Positions 25,101-30,187 of a stretch of DNA of 64,000 nucleotides are shown here, one piece after another. The first letter of the stretch is position 1. The number at the start of each line of letters is the position of its first letter. Below the pieces are notes generated by a model. That model was not told the origin of the DNA. It was given only the letters and a program-made list of their open reading frames with translations, and did no database searches. Source of the stretch: Saprospiraceae bacterium (GTDB lineage Bacteria; Bacteroidota; Bacteroidia; Chitinophagales; Saprospiraceae); NCBI GenBank assembly GCA_016715245.1, contig JADKAS010000007.1, positions 1 through 64,000 of the forward strand, read 5' to 3'. A program made the translations under genes and the position numbers.

Positions 25101-25754
25101 TGCTGTTACGCCCGTGACCACTCCGGCGTTGGTTATGGTTGCCACTGCGGTATTGCTGCTTGTCCAGGTTCCAAGGGAATTTGGTGTTACATTGGCTGTG
25201 AAGCCAACACAAACTGCCGATGCGCCACCTAATGTCGGATTAGAAGGTATACCATTGATCACGGTGTTTGCCGAAGTCACAGAAACACAATTATTAGAGT
25301 TGGTAACAGTAAAGGTATAGGTTGTACTTACCGGCAGGCCGGTTACAGTAAAGCTTGTTCCTGAACCTGTGTAGGTAGTACCACCCGGAGAGCGGGTAAT
25401 GGTCCATGATCCTGAAGCAGGCAGGCCACTTAAAACCACACTTCCCGTCGGTGTTGTACACGTCGGTTGGGTTATTGTTCCTACGACAGGTGCTGTCGGG
25501 TTGGCATTGACGGTAAAGGGTGTTGTATTGCTGCATCCATCGGATGTTCTCGTATAGGTCAGCGTGACTGCGCCAGCTGCAATTGCACTTACTACGCCGG
25601 CGTTGGTGATGGTTGCCACTGCGGTATTGCTGCTTGTCCAGGTTCCAAGGGAATTTGGTGTTACATTGGCTGTGAAGCCAACGCAAACTGCCGATGCGCC
25701 ACCTAATGTCGGATTAGAAGGTATACCATTGATCACGGTGTTTGCCGAAGCCAC
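10167..25754 (-). CDS. Giant surface protein B, piece 4: repeat arrays and C-terminal surface domain
   Basis: An uninterrupted frame of 5,195 codons; the true frame extends upstream to about 25903. It contains about 19 of the 474-bp two-part repeats (GTITQPTC...GLPASGSWTITRTPGG, then ASVCVGLTANVTPNTLGTW...LTYTRTADGCSN), two SprB-like stretches (FQFNWTGPSGYASN; YTYQWVGPLGFSAN), about 17 short Big_2-like units beginning ITGP or ISGP followed by ICIG, and cadherin-like segments. The C-terminus starts LRIRVYLEGAIMENDD and includes SGQNAIVDWVFIELRS. It ends in two copies of a GDFDANGRIKFVNPNDD / GDYNLNGKTKYDNPDDD motif that resembles dockerin or EF-hand calcium loops. No T9SS CTD is seen. That 15.6 kb of repeats stays open argues that the gene is functional. 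Confidence 0.9.
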   Translation of the reverse strand: MASANTVINGIPSNPTLGGASAVCVGFTANVTPNSLGTWTSSNTAVATITNAGVVSAIAAGAVTLTYTRTSDGCSNTTPFTVNANPTAPVVGTITQPTCTTPTGSVVLSGLPASGSWTITRSPGGTTYTGSGTSFTVTGLPVSTTYTFTVTNSNNCVSVTSANTVINGIPSNPTLGGASAVCVGFTANVTPNSLGTWTSSNTAVATITNAGVVTGVTAGSVTLTYSRTSDGCSNTTPFTVNANPTAPVVGTITQPTCTTPTGSVVLSGLPASGSWTITRSPGGTTYTGSGTSFTVTGLPVSTTYTFTVTNSNNCVSVASANTVINGIPSNPTLGGTSAVCVGFTANVTPNSLGTWTSSNTAVATITNAGVVTGVTAGSVTLTYTRTSDGCSNTTPITVNANPTAPVVGTITQPTCTTPTGSVVLSGLPASGSWTITRTPGGTTYTGSGTSFTVTGLPVSTTYTFTVTNSNSCTSPSSANVVINPIPTNPVIGGATSVCVGATASVTPNTLGTWASSNIGIATITNAGVVTGIAAGSVTLTYTRTADGCANSIPFNVHSNPSTPVLGSITQPTCLLPTGSVFLNGLPATGSWTITRTPGGTTYSGSGTSYTVTGLPANATYTFTVTNSNSCTSPSSANVVINPIPTNPVIGGATSVCVGGTANVTPNTLGTWATSNTAIATITNAGAISGISAGSVSLTYTRTADGCSNTLPFTVNANPSAPVVGTIMQPTCITTTGSVDVSGLPASGSWTITRTPGGTTYSGSGTTYSVTGLPANTTYTFTVTNSNSCTSPSSANVVVNPIPTNPVAGGATSVCVGLTANVTPNTLGTWASSNNAIATVTNVGVVTGVAAGSVTLTYTRTADGCSNTLPFTVNANPSAPVIGIITQPTCIITTGSVDVSGLPASGSWTITGTPGGTTYSGSGTTYSVTGLPANATYTFTVTNSNSCTSPSSTNVVVNPIPTNPVTGGAASVCVGLTANVTPNTSGTWASSNNAVATVTNVGVVTGVAAGSVTLTYTRTADGCSNTLPFTVNANPSAPVVGTITQPTCITTTGSVALSGLPASGSWTITRTPGGTTYSGSGTTYSVTGLPANATYTFTVTNSNSCTSPSSANVVINAIPTNPVTGGAASVCVGLTADVTPNTLGTWASSNNAVATVTNVGVVTGVAAGSVTLTYTRTADGCSNTFPFTVNANPSAPVIGTITQPTCATPSGTVILSGLPASGSWTITRTPGSNTYTSSGTSYTVTGLPANATYTFTVTNSNSCTSPSSANVAISPIPGAPVLGGSVTVCIGGTANVTPSTNGTWLSSNSSIATVTNAGVVNAIAAGAVTLTYTRTADGCSNTLPFTVNANPSAPVIGTITQPTCITTTGSVALSGLPASGAWTITRTPGGTTYSGSGTTYTVTGLPANTTYTFTVTNSNTCTSPSSANVVVNPIPTNPVTGGAASVCVGLTANVTPNTLGTWATSNAAIATITNAGVVTGLAAGSVTLTYTRTADGCSNTLPFTVNANPSAPVVGTIMQPTCITTTGSVDLSGLPASGSWTITRTPGGTTYSSSGTTYSVTGLPANATYTFTVTNSNSCTSPSSTNVVVNPIPTNPVTGGAASVCVGLTANVTPNTLGTWATSNAAIATITNVGVVTGVAAGSVTLTYTRTADGCSNTLPFTVNANPSAPVIGTITQPTCITTTGSVALSGLPASGSWTITRTPGGTTYSGSGTTYSVTGLPANATYTFTVTNSNSCTSPSSANVAINAIPTNPVTGGAASVCVGLTANVTPNTSGTWASSSNAVATVTNVGVVTGVAAGSVTLTYTRTADGCSNTLPFTVNANPSAPVLVNITQPTCITTTGNVDLSGLPASGSWTITRTPGGTTYSGSGNSYTVTGLPANATYTFTVTNTNNCTSPASTDVEINPIPSNPVTGGENAVCVGSTANVTPGTSGTWVSSNMVIATISNAGVVSGIVAGSVTLTYTRTADGCSNTLPFIVNANPSAPVIGTITQPTCITTTGSVDLSGLPASGSWTLTRIPGGTTYFGSGTSYTVTGLPANATYTFTVTNVNDCSSPSSTNVVINAIPTNPVTGGAASVCVGLTANVTPNTLGTWATSNAAIATITNVGVVTGVAAGTVTLTYTRTSDGCSNTLPFTVNANPSAPVVGTITQPTCITTTGSVALSGLPASGSWTITGTPGGTTYSGSGTTYSVTGLPANATYTFTVTNSNSCTSPSSTNVAINGIPTNPVTGGATSVCIGSDANVIPSNDGTWSSSNDALATITNAGVVTGVAAGSVTLTYTRTADGCSNTLPFTVNANPSAPVLVNITQPTCITTTGSVALSGLPASGPWTITRTPGGTTYSGSGTTYTVTGLPANDSYNFTVTNANNCISPSSIDVVINNIPSNPVLGGSTEVCAGLTANVIPSDAGTWASNNNSIATVTNVGLVTGLSAGSVILTYTRTADGCSNTMPFNVHAIPAPPVIGTITNPTCYIPTGSVQLSGLPSSGNWIINRMPGNVSYSGTGSTYTVSGLPLSGTYTFSLTNNNTCTSGNSSNAVINSIPGNPSVGGSNSVCTNVSVNVTPSTNGTWTSSNPSVASVSNNGTVTGISAGVIILTYTRTSDGCSNSLPFTVFQLPETPVIGITTQPTCIVQSGSVDINELPSSGSWTLTRMPGGITYNGTGNSFTVTNLPPSSNFTFTITNNNLCVSNPSDTVEINGIPADPVLGGDNFVCVGSTGQVSPETNGVWNSSNNGIATVNNAGEFTGISAGTAVLRYTRYSDGCFNTKPISVYNNPTPPVVGQIIQPTCTTPTGSVTLNSLPSIGNWIITILPGGNTITGSGSSYIVTGLPPNQSYTFSVTNHQTCTSTNSAEAVINPIPADPVPGGPSTLCVGSTIQVTPGTSGAWTSNNESVATITNSGVVTGITAGNAVLTYTRTSDGCFNTKIVTVYDNPPAPVTGSITQPNCQTTTGSVLLTGLPTAGSWTITRTPGGILYSGSGSSYTVTGLPAGNTYTFTVTNSNFCTSIASDAVIILPVPANPSVSIDYFGSVCFTENKNLSTVVSGGLAPFQFNWTGPSGYASNQQAITIVQNGNYYVTVTDANYCTAVTSGFVYEEYVPFIVSVNTTVCEGQNVTFDVNSATAVSYLWSANAGAATTKMVTVTPAVPSSMYFVTVTNNLGCTAVPTITILVNPRPIIEVTGPDELCIEETTTLIPSNGGNWISTNPSVAIIQNDGTVTAISAGNTTFLYTENINSCTSLPSLPVLVKPKPTIEITGPDEICVGDTTYISPNSGGIWTSSAPSTASINNEGLIIGLTAGSASFIFTNSTTSCSSDGSAPVNVSELPVVSLSGPDDVCVFSNITLVSNFPGGVWSSSNTEKATVSNNGIVSAIDTGYVIIYYDFVSGPCFGQISKEIYINEKPVAQWAGSEYICVGQTSYLTPSSGGVWTSSNPTIASVTNNGVVTGLQNGYATFIFQNSGTGCISDPSTSLTVYAKPTISLSGPSGICIGGTTTLLPFNGGTWTSSNAMVATVTNEGVVSGISVGNAIFTFTHAETGCVSEASVPVQVGSAPSATINFHGNVCLTDTSKITVIATSGNPAYTYQWVGPLGFSANTSQINITNNGLYYVTVTDSYGCKTNASGFIYQRFDPIIVNLSTQVCDGQTIPLSVNASSPASYLWSSNAEGATVSSVNVTPILPSSTYFVTVTNTLGCKAVAQAVINVNPKPTILITGPTSICLNQTSQMSPSTGGTWVSLSPSKASISNSGLITGVGVGTARFLFTNTTSGCTSDTSSTIQIHGPSTVSIAGPSTICVGAQTNLLPNTGGTWTALHPARATINNTGLVTAISQGNAQFSFTNQQGCVSTSIITIIVYNRPTIVLDGPNPICVGTTTQLLPSTGGTWISSNNTIASISNTGLVSGLAQGNVKFVYTNTFTGCKSDSSTVISVLAGPSSSITGPTSICLGSTTSLQPTTGGSWVSNHPTIATVNNAGVVTALNPGTATFTFTSFSTGCPSPPTGLITVHARPVVSISGPVGICIGSTTTVIPGSGGLWISSKPSIATITNNGVATGVSPGVANFTFTNTVTGCTSLATANVTVNPKPNVTLNQSSVCIGSTTTLQPSTGGIWTSSNSSIASVQNNGIVTGISQGTATFIYTQSTTGCISDPSSILTVLPKPTTGITGPSAICQGLTSQLSPTSGGTWISQQPSVASVTNAGLVTGLLNGTARFIFTSTVGCSSDPTGEIIVNGKPVINISGPSTVCIGTTTQLNPTSGGSWISSKPLIASISSSGLVTGISQGSARFVFTNTLTGCSSDSSAQIIVSEPPVTSLTGPASICIGQNTQMSPTTGGTWVTLTPTIASISNTGLITGLEQGEAFFRFIQAVTGCESPSTNGITIINRPEISFRGATSICLGGSTQLNPSSGGTWAALNPTVATIDNAGNVTGLSQGLARFVFTQTSSGCNSLASGFVTVINKPTLTLTGPQQICIGTTTQFLPNNGGVWTSGNTSVATITNAGLVTGTGAGTTSFIFTDSQTGCSSEASIPVTVMPPSTLTISGPSVICLGATTTLSSSSNGIWYSTRANIAKTTSNGLVTGNAPGKVSFYFVEATTGCTTYLPNDAFTVKSCIDPDFNVTMQNVSVSGTVKTNDEVPNGTQYSTSVSLLSKPVGSIANITMNNNGNYTFQADKPGVYRYNVTVCLPSMVNNCPVSLLIITVVSPESENQNIITNLDAVFTYESQSVLIKTLENDKCMAGISCSINPSLVTLFSPPNYGTATVSSGNILYTPTAGFAGMDTLQYRICASDNPLNCFTASQIITVMANNAENSLSTTDDFFFISKGMKLEQALLKPNDFDPENGTFSVNAVGSQLSPISIPSGEYYINSAGELYFTPEITFAGPVDIVYTVCDQQNFCVNATAHILVLENMRLRIRVYLEGAIMENDDAKSSENKPLMRDNLRISPFTGSNYIPVVDPYTVPGQFLDLTYSYQHTGNGSLPQFLTIQNPTTVFAVSGQNAIVDWVFIELRSKNDNTTVLGTRSALLQRDGDVVDLDGVSFVEFPGVRLDSCYVVLRHRTHLGVMSTVVSTKNLLDFTSPNTPVFDFGTTKNDGYDYTGLAQKGDVYPGYMVLWAGDFDANGRIKFVNPNDDQNYIFYDVFSYPTNTEYIANYNFTYGYLQGDYNLNGKTKYDNPDDDKNMLFYQVLFYPLNTNYMANFDFILEQIPPASHR
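11960..16260 (-). repeat. Array of about 17 single Big_2-like repeats, roughly 220 bp each
   Basis: Units read KPTIEITGPDEICVGDTTY.. then GGIWTSS..ATI.N.G.V.G...G.A.F.F....GC.S. Unlike the 474-bp array these are diverged from each other and lack the ITQPTC partner. Two SprB-like modules (VGPLGFSANTSQINITN; ASYLWSSNAEGATVS) sit inside at about 14650-15100. The fold is inferred to be a bacterial Ig-like (BID_2) domain, which usually forms rod-like stalks. Confidence 0.85.
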
Positions 25755-27930
25755 AGAAACACAATTATTAGAGTTGGTAACAGTAAAGGTATAGGTTGTA
25801 CTTACCGGCAGGCCGGTTACAGTAAAGCTTGTTCCTGAACCTGTGTAGGTAGTACCTCCCGGAGAGCGGGTAATGGTCCATGATCCTGAAGCAGGCAGGC
25901 CACTTTAAAACCACACTTCCCGTCGGTGTTGTACACGTCGGTTGGGTTATTGTTCCTACGACAGGTGCTGTCGGGTTGGCATTGACGGTAAAGGGCGTTG
26001 TATTGCTGCATCCATCGGAAGTTCTTGTATAAGTTAATGTGACGGATCCTGTTGTTACGCCCGTGACCACTCCGGCGTTGGTTATGGTTGCCACAGCGGT
26101 GTTGCTGCTTGTCCATGTTCCAAGGGAATTTGGTGTTACATTGGCTGTGAAACCAACACAAACAGCCGATGCACCACCAAGCGTGGGGTTGGAAGGAATG
26201 GCATTTATGACTACATTTGCCGAAGCTAAAGATACACAATTATTCGAATTGGTGACGGTGAATGTATAGGTAGTACTCACCGGCAGGCCGGTCACAGTGT
26301 AGCTTGTTCCTGAACTGGTGTATGTAGTACCACCCGGAGAGCGGGTAATGGTCCATGATCCTGAAGCAGGAAGACCGCTTAGAACCACTGATCCTGTTGT
26401 TGTAATACAAGTGGGTTGCGTAATGGTCCCGATGATAGGAGCAGTCGGACTGGCAAGGACGGTAAACGGGAGCGTATTGCTGCAACCATCGGATGTTCTC
26501 GTATAAGTCAGCGTGACTGCGCCAGCTGCAATTGCACTTACTACGCCGGCGTTGGTGATAGAGGCTATTGCTGAATTGCTGCTACTCCAGGTTCCACCGG
26601 TCGAAGGAGTTACATTTGTGGTTCCACCAATACAAACTGAGGTGGTTCCTCCCAATGCAGGGGCTCCTGGGATAGCATTAATCAACACGTTTGCTGAAGC
26701 AGGAGAAGTACAATTACTCGCATTGGTAACCGTAAACGTATACGTTGTATTGGCAGGTAGACTGGTAACTGTAAAACTTGTTCCTGAACCGGTATATGTA
26801 TTTCCGCCAGGAGATCGGGTTATTGTCCATGAGCCTGAAGCCGGAAGTCCGCTCAGAACCGCACTCCCTGTCGGTGTAGTACAGGTGGGTTGGGTTATGG
26901 TTCCGACGACAGGAGCACTTTGAACGCATGGAGTTGCTGTAAGGCAAAAAGCGTCCACTTTGGCACCATCAAAAGCCGTTACAAGAGAGGTAAGTCCAAA
27001 TGACACCCTTACAAAGGCAGCATTCGCAGGAGGAGCAGTCAGACTAAGTGTATAAGGCCCTCCGAAAGTAAAAGGATTTGGTCCCAGGTCATATGATATG
27101 TTGTGGGTTACTCCAGATCCTATGGCAACATTTGATGCGTCATAGTATTGTAATCTTACTATAGCTGCATTTTGGGTTGGTTCATGCATACCTGCAAAAA
27201 ACGTAAGTGTGTAGTTTTGATTAGGGGTTGTATTTATTTGTTGAAACACCATTGATCCTGCACTGTTGGGTGAATAGCAGAAAGCGACTCCATCAGGCAC
27301 TGTAAAGTTTGCATTAAATGCTTCAACAGTGGCTGAGTTTGTCCAGCCGGGAGGTGTGCCTCCGATTTGATTCAACACGCCATGGGTAAAAGGACCTTGT
27401 TCAAAACTTGGATTGGATAATAAATTTGTAGGGCAGGAAGTACAAAGGGTTACCCAAACGCTGCGGGACGCTGAACAACCATCTGCGGTGCGCGTATAGG
27501 TTAGGGTTGTGTTTCCTCTGGCCACTCCTGTTACCACACCGGCATTGGTTACTGTGGCTATACCTGTATTGGCACTGGTCCATGTACCGGCTGAGTTAGG
27601 AGTAATATTAGTTGTTTGTCCGATACAAACCGTGTATGTACCACCTAAAGTGGGCACAGTGGGCACGGCATTAACAACCACATTTGCAGACGCCGGAGAT
27701 GTACAATTGCCAAAACTGGTTACGGTGAAGGTATAGGTTGCATTGGCCGGAAGTCCCATTACAGTATAGGTAGTACCCGAACCCGTATACGATGTGCCAC
27801 CAGGAGTTCTTGTGATAGTCCATGAGCCAACAGACGGAAGACCGCTTAGCGCCACACTACCTGTATTGAGGGTACAGTTAGGCTGAGTTATTGTGCCTGC
27901 AATTGGTGCAGAAGGGGGCGTACAAGTACA
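16700..27930 (-). repeat. Tandem array of about 23 copies of a 474-bp two-part Ig-like repeat
   Basis: The repeat period is 474 bp (158 residues). Equivalent positions recur at 24616, 25090 and 25564, and at 22552 and 23026. Each unit has an approximately 86-residue part A (VVGTITQPTC ... VTGLPANATYTFTVTNSNSC) and an approximately 72-residue Big_2-like part B. Neighbouring units between 18600 and 25900 share long identical stretches of DNA, while outer units (16700-18400 and 27000-27900) have diverged. An inserted CBM-like domain interrupts the array at about 26930-27430. The pattern indicates recent unit duplication or gene conversion in the centre. Confidence 0.9.
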
Positions 27931-28392
27931 CACCTCCTTAAAAATAACATTATCTATCCATACAGTTTGTGTAGACTGTCCGAGGTTAAAACCTATTCTG
28001 CCTATTGATGTAGTAACATTTTGTGTGTAGGTATACGAAAATGTTTGACCGGTAGTTGTGAGGTTTACATTTTGTGAAAAATAACCTGTCCAGGGGCTTG
28101 CTCCTAAATCTGTAAAAACATTAATCGTTCTTGCAGATGCTGCACTTGCCCTGAATGAAACTTCGTAGGTTTTACCTGCTTCAAGTAATTCATTAATTTG
28201 GACAAATTGAACATTCCAGTTGGTGCCATTGGTGGTTGTAACATTGACCCTTGCTGAGTTTTTACCTGAAAGTTGTGATGTATTATCAATAGTTCGTGTG
28301 GCTGATGCTCCATTTTGAATATAAAATTCCCATGAATTAAAGTCTTCGTCAAATTCCTGTTGTTGATTTTCCAACAATCCGGATCGAAACAA
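25768..28392 (-). CDS. Giant surface protein B, piece 3: CBM-like domain and first Ig-like repeats
   Basis: Picks up the gene frame after about 28375 (QQEFDEDFNSWEFYIQNG ... STQTVWIDNVIF, a CBM-like domain). Then comes the first repeat pair (SAPIAGTITQPNC; GGTYTVCIGQTTNITPNSAG), an inserted second CBM-like domain (LLSNPSFEQGPFTHGV ... GAKVDAFCLTATPC, about 27430-26930), and three more 158-residue repeat units. The frame is lost at the CACTTTAAAA indel near 25905, so residues after GSVVL are an artefact. The insertion of a carbohydrate-binding-like domain between repeats 1 and 2 is a notable break in the array. Confidence 0.8.
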   Translation of the reverse strand: MFRSGLLENQQQEFDEDFNSWEFYIQNGASATRTIDNTSQLSGKNSARVNVTTTNGTNWNVQFVQINELLEAGKTYEVSFRASAASARTINVFTDLGASPWTGYFSQNVNLTTTGQTFSYTYTQNVTTSIGRIGFNLGQSTQTVWIDNVIFKEVCTCTPPSAPIAGTITQPNCTLNTGSVALSGLPSVGSWTITRTPGGTSYTGSGTTYTVMGLPANATYTFTVTSFGNCTSPASANVVVNAVPTVPTLGGTYTVCIGQTTNITPNSAGTWTSANTGIATVTNAGVVTGVARGNTTLTYTRTADGCSASRSVWVTLCTSCPTNLLSNPSFEQGPFTHGVLNQIGGTPPGWTNSATVEAFNANFTVPDGVAFCYSPNSAGSMVFQQINTTPNQNYTLTFFAGMHEPTQNAAIVRLQYYDASNVAIGSGVTHNISYDLGPNPFTFGGPYTLSLTAPPANAAFVRVSFGLTSLVTAFDGAKVDAFCLTATPCVQSAPVVGTITQPTCTTPTGSAVLSGLPASGSWTITRSPGGNTYTGSGTSFTVTSLPANTTYTFTVTNASNCTSPASANVLINAIPGAPALGGTTSVCIGGTTNVTPSTGGTWSSSNSAIASITNAGVVSAIAAGAVTLTYTRTSDGCSNTLPFTVLASPTAPIIGTITQPTCITTTGSVVLSGLPASGSWTITRSPGGTTYTSSGTSYTVTGLPVSTTYTFTVTNSNNCVSLASANVVINAIPSNPTLGGASAVCVGFTANVTPNSLGTWTSSNTAVATITNAGVVTGVTTGSVTLTYTRTSDGCSNTTPFTVNANPTAPVVGTITQPTCTTPTGSVVLKWPACFRIMDHYPLSGRYYLHRFRNKLYCNRPAGKYNLYLYCYQL

Positions 28393-30158
28393 TCAATAAG
28401 GTTGTCGCCGTCATCATCGAAACCGTTGGTACAAACTTCCGCTGTACATTTAGCGGCATCGCGTAAGGTTTGATCCAGAATGACCTTCATTTGTGGTGTC
28501 AGATGTTTAGCGGGGTGAAAATAACTCGAAGCCGGTGCCGGGATATAACCTCCGTTTTGAGCATTACTGTACAATCCGTTCATATGAATGCCTAAATATT
28601 GTCTGTGACCATGAGAGGTTGAAACGCCTGGAATGGAATGAGCTGTATATTTATACCCCATTGCATTAGTGGTCCCATTAGCATCTCCGGCATTGAACCA
28701 AAGATAATCGTCAGCACCTGTTTTGGTGGTTCCACCTGTTTTTACATAGGAATAAGTTGGATTTATATTGTCATAATCATATATTACTATTGGATTTGTT
28801 GCGCTGGTATAGGCTGTATTTCCCCATTCATAATAGCCGGCACCATTGGACATGCCTATACCTTGTTGTAAAAGATAATTCATGTTCAGAATGCTACCTT
28901 TAAAGGAAAGTAAAATATCACCAAGCCTTGATGAAATGTTACCTTGGGTCGTTGGGGAAACCACTATTAAATCGTAGTCATTTACGTTTATGGTTAAGGG
29001 GGTAACCTGATCCATAGGATTGTAAAAATCATTGCTCGTGCCATTGTCTTTTACCAGCACAGGGATTACATTTCCACTGTTATTGGCCATAATATACTCA
29101 ATAAGCCCATGGTCAAAAGCATCACCATCAGCTGGTTTGTCCAGACCACACAGATACAATATGTCGCAATTTAAAACATCGACGGAACAAGGGTTGGGTG
29201 CATTAAAAGTCAATACATTTGAACAATCGAAAGAAGGATTAAAATACCACTGGGCAGAAACCGGAATATTAGTAGCACCGTTGGCGGGCACATAAAAAGT
29301 AAGCGTTTGTGGAGAAGTGGCACCACCGCCTACATGTATATATTCCGTTTTATTATTGATGGTCACGCCAAGATAATCATTTGAAGGGGCGGATGTCCAG
29401 GAGACATTTACACTTACAGGTACTACATCCTGAAGAGGATGATTTATACAGTTGCCTACCGTAAGATTGGATAAATTTATACCCTGACTCGTGGTCACAT
29501 TTACAGTGCCGGTTGCTATAGACTGGCAGGCAGTATATCTATATAATTCAAATTGATCGACATATAAATTTGCTTTTTCGGACACTTCAGCAATAATGGT
29601 TAAATAAGCTGCATTAGGAGGTATGACCAGGTCATATTCATATCTTTGATAAGATGCGGAAGTTATGGGTATTCCGGGGGCTTCTTCAAATACAGTCCAG
29701 GAGGAGTTACTTATCTGATGTCTGACCACAGGTAAAGCATTGGTATTTGTCGTTTTTGCATAAAAGATTAAACGATATCTTTGTCCCGGAGAGACACTTA
29801 TTTCCTGCGCTATTCCTCCCCAGCTTGCTGACATTGTATTTATGACGGCTGCTTTACTTCCACTGTAAATATCTGCAAGGTTTGTCGTAATAGACCCATT
29901 CCCCCAATCGCTCCAGTCCTGTAAATTTGTCGTAGACTCAAATCCCGGATTTAATAAAAGATTTGAAGAAGGGGGTGGTGTACAAGTCACAGTATAGGAG
30001 GTTGTAGTAAGAGGGTTTACCGTTATTGAAGATTGGGTGGAACCCGTACTCCAAAGTAAAGTTCCTGAATTACAACCTGTGGCAGTCAATATAGCACTAT
30101 TCCCCGGACAAATGTCTGCATTGTTGACAGATAAGGAATTTGTTGCAGAGTAGGCCAA
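28104..30158 (-). CDS. Giant surface protein B, piece 2: CBM-like and ThuA-like domains
   Basis: The real frame enters upstream of the ATG at 30158 from about 30207. It holds a CBM_4_9-like domain (NLLLNPGFESTTNLQDWSDW ... GQRYRLIFYAKT), a beta-sandwich segment (SVNVSWTSAPSNDYLGVTIN ... NIPVSAQWYFNPSF), then the approximately 250-residue ThuA-like domain shared with gene A (CDILYLCGLDKPADGDAFDH; YDLIVVSPTT; SIPGVSTSHGHRQYLGIHMN; FHPAKHLTPQMKVILDQTL). The acidic CTNGFDDDGDNLIDCFDPDC motif ends the in-frame part near 28385. The last 90 or so residues of this open frame (KINNRNLTKTLIHG onward) are out of frame and not real. Confidence 0.8.
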   Translation of the reverse strand: MAYSATNSLSVNNADICPGNSAILTATGCNSGTLLWSTGSTQSSITVNPLTTTSYTVTCTPPPSSNLLLNPGFESTTNLQDWSDWGNGSITTNLADIYSGSKAAVINTMSASWGGIAQEISVSPGQRYRLIFYAKTTNTNALPVVRHQISNSSWTVFEEAPGIPITSASYQRYEYDLVIPPNAAYLTIIAEVSEKANLYVDQFELYRYTACQSIATGTVNVTTSQGINLSNLTVGNCINHPLQDVVPVSVNVSWTSAPSNDYLGVTINNKTEYIHVGGGATSPQTLTFYVPANGATNIPVSAQWYFNPSFDCSNVLTFNAPNPCSVDVLNCDILYLCGLDKPADGDAFDHGLIEYIMANNSGNVIPVLVKDNGTSNDFYNPMDQVTPLTINVNDYDLIVVSPTTQGNISSRLGDILLSFKGSILNMNYLLQQGIGMSNGAGYYEWGNTAYTSATNPIVIYDYDNINPTYSYVKTGGTTKTGADDYLWFNAGDANGTTNAMGYKYTAHSIPGVSTSHGHRQYLGIHMNGLYSNAQNGGYIPAPASSYFHPAKHLTPQMKVILDQTLRDAAKCTAEVCTNGFDDDGDNLIDCFDPDCWKINNRNLTKTLIHGNFIFKMEHQPHELLIIHHNFQVKTQQGSMLQPPMAPTGMFNLSKLMNYLKQVKPTKFHSGQVQHLQERLMFLQI

Positions 30159-30187
30159 ATTGATATCATCACTATGGCTACATGTAG

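Noticed and set aside
11735..26923. Many plus-strand open frames of 60-155 codons opposite the giant gene
   Set aside because: They recur with the 474-bp period because they are antisense shadows of the repeats, and their products (MVPEPEYVVPPGV and similar) have no independent domain or upstream signal.
10167..27930. Regular repeats resembling a CRISPR or other non-coding array
   Set aside because: The period (474 or about 220 bp) is a multiple of three and lies inside a continuous open frame with protein-level conservation. No short repeat/spacer pattern exists.
16700..27930. Diversity-generating retroelement variable repeats
   Set aside because: No reverse transcriptase or template-repeat pair is present, and differences between units are not concentrated at adenines or at one end.
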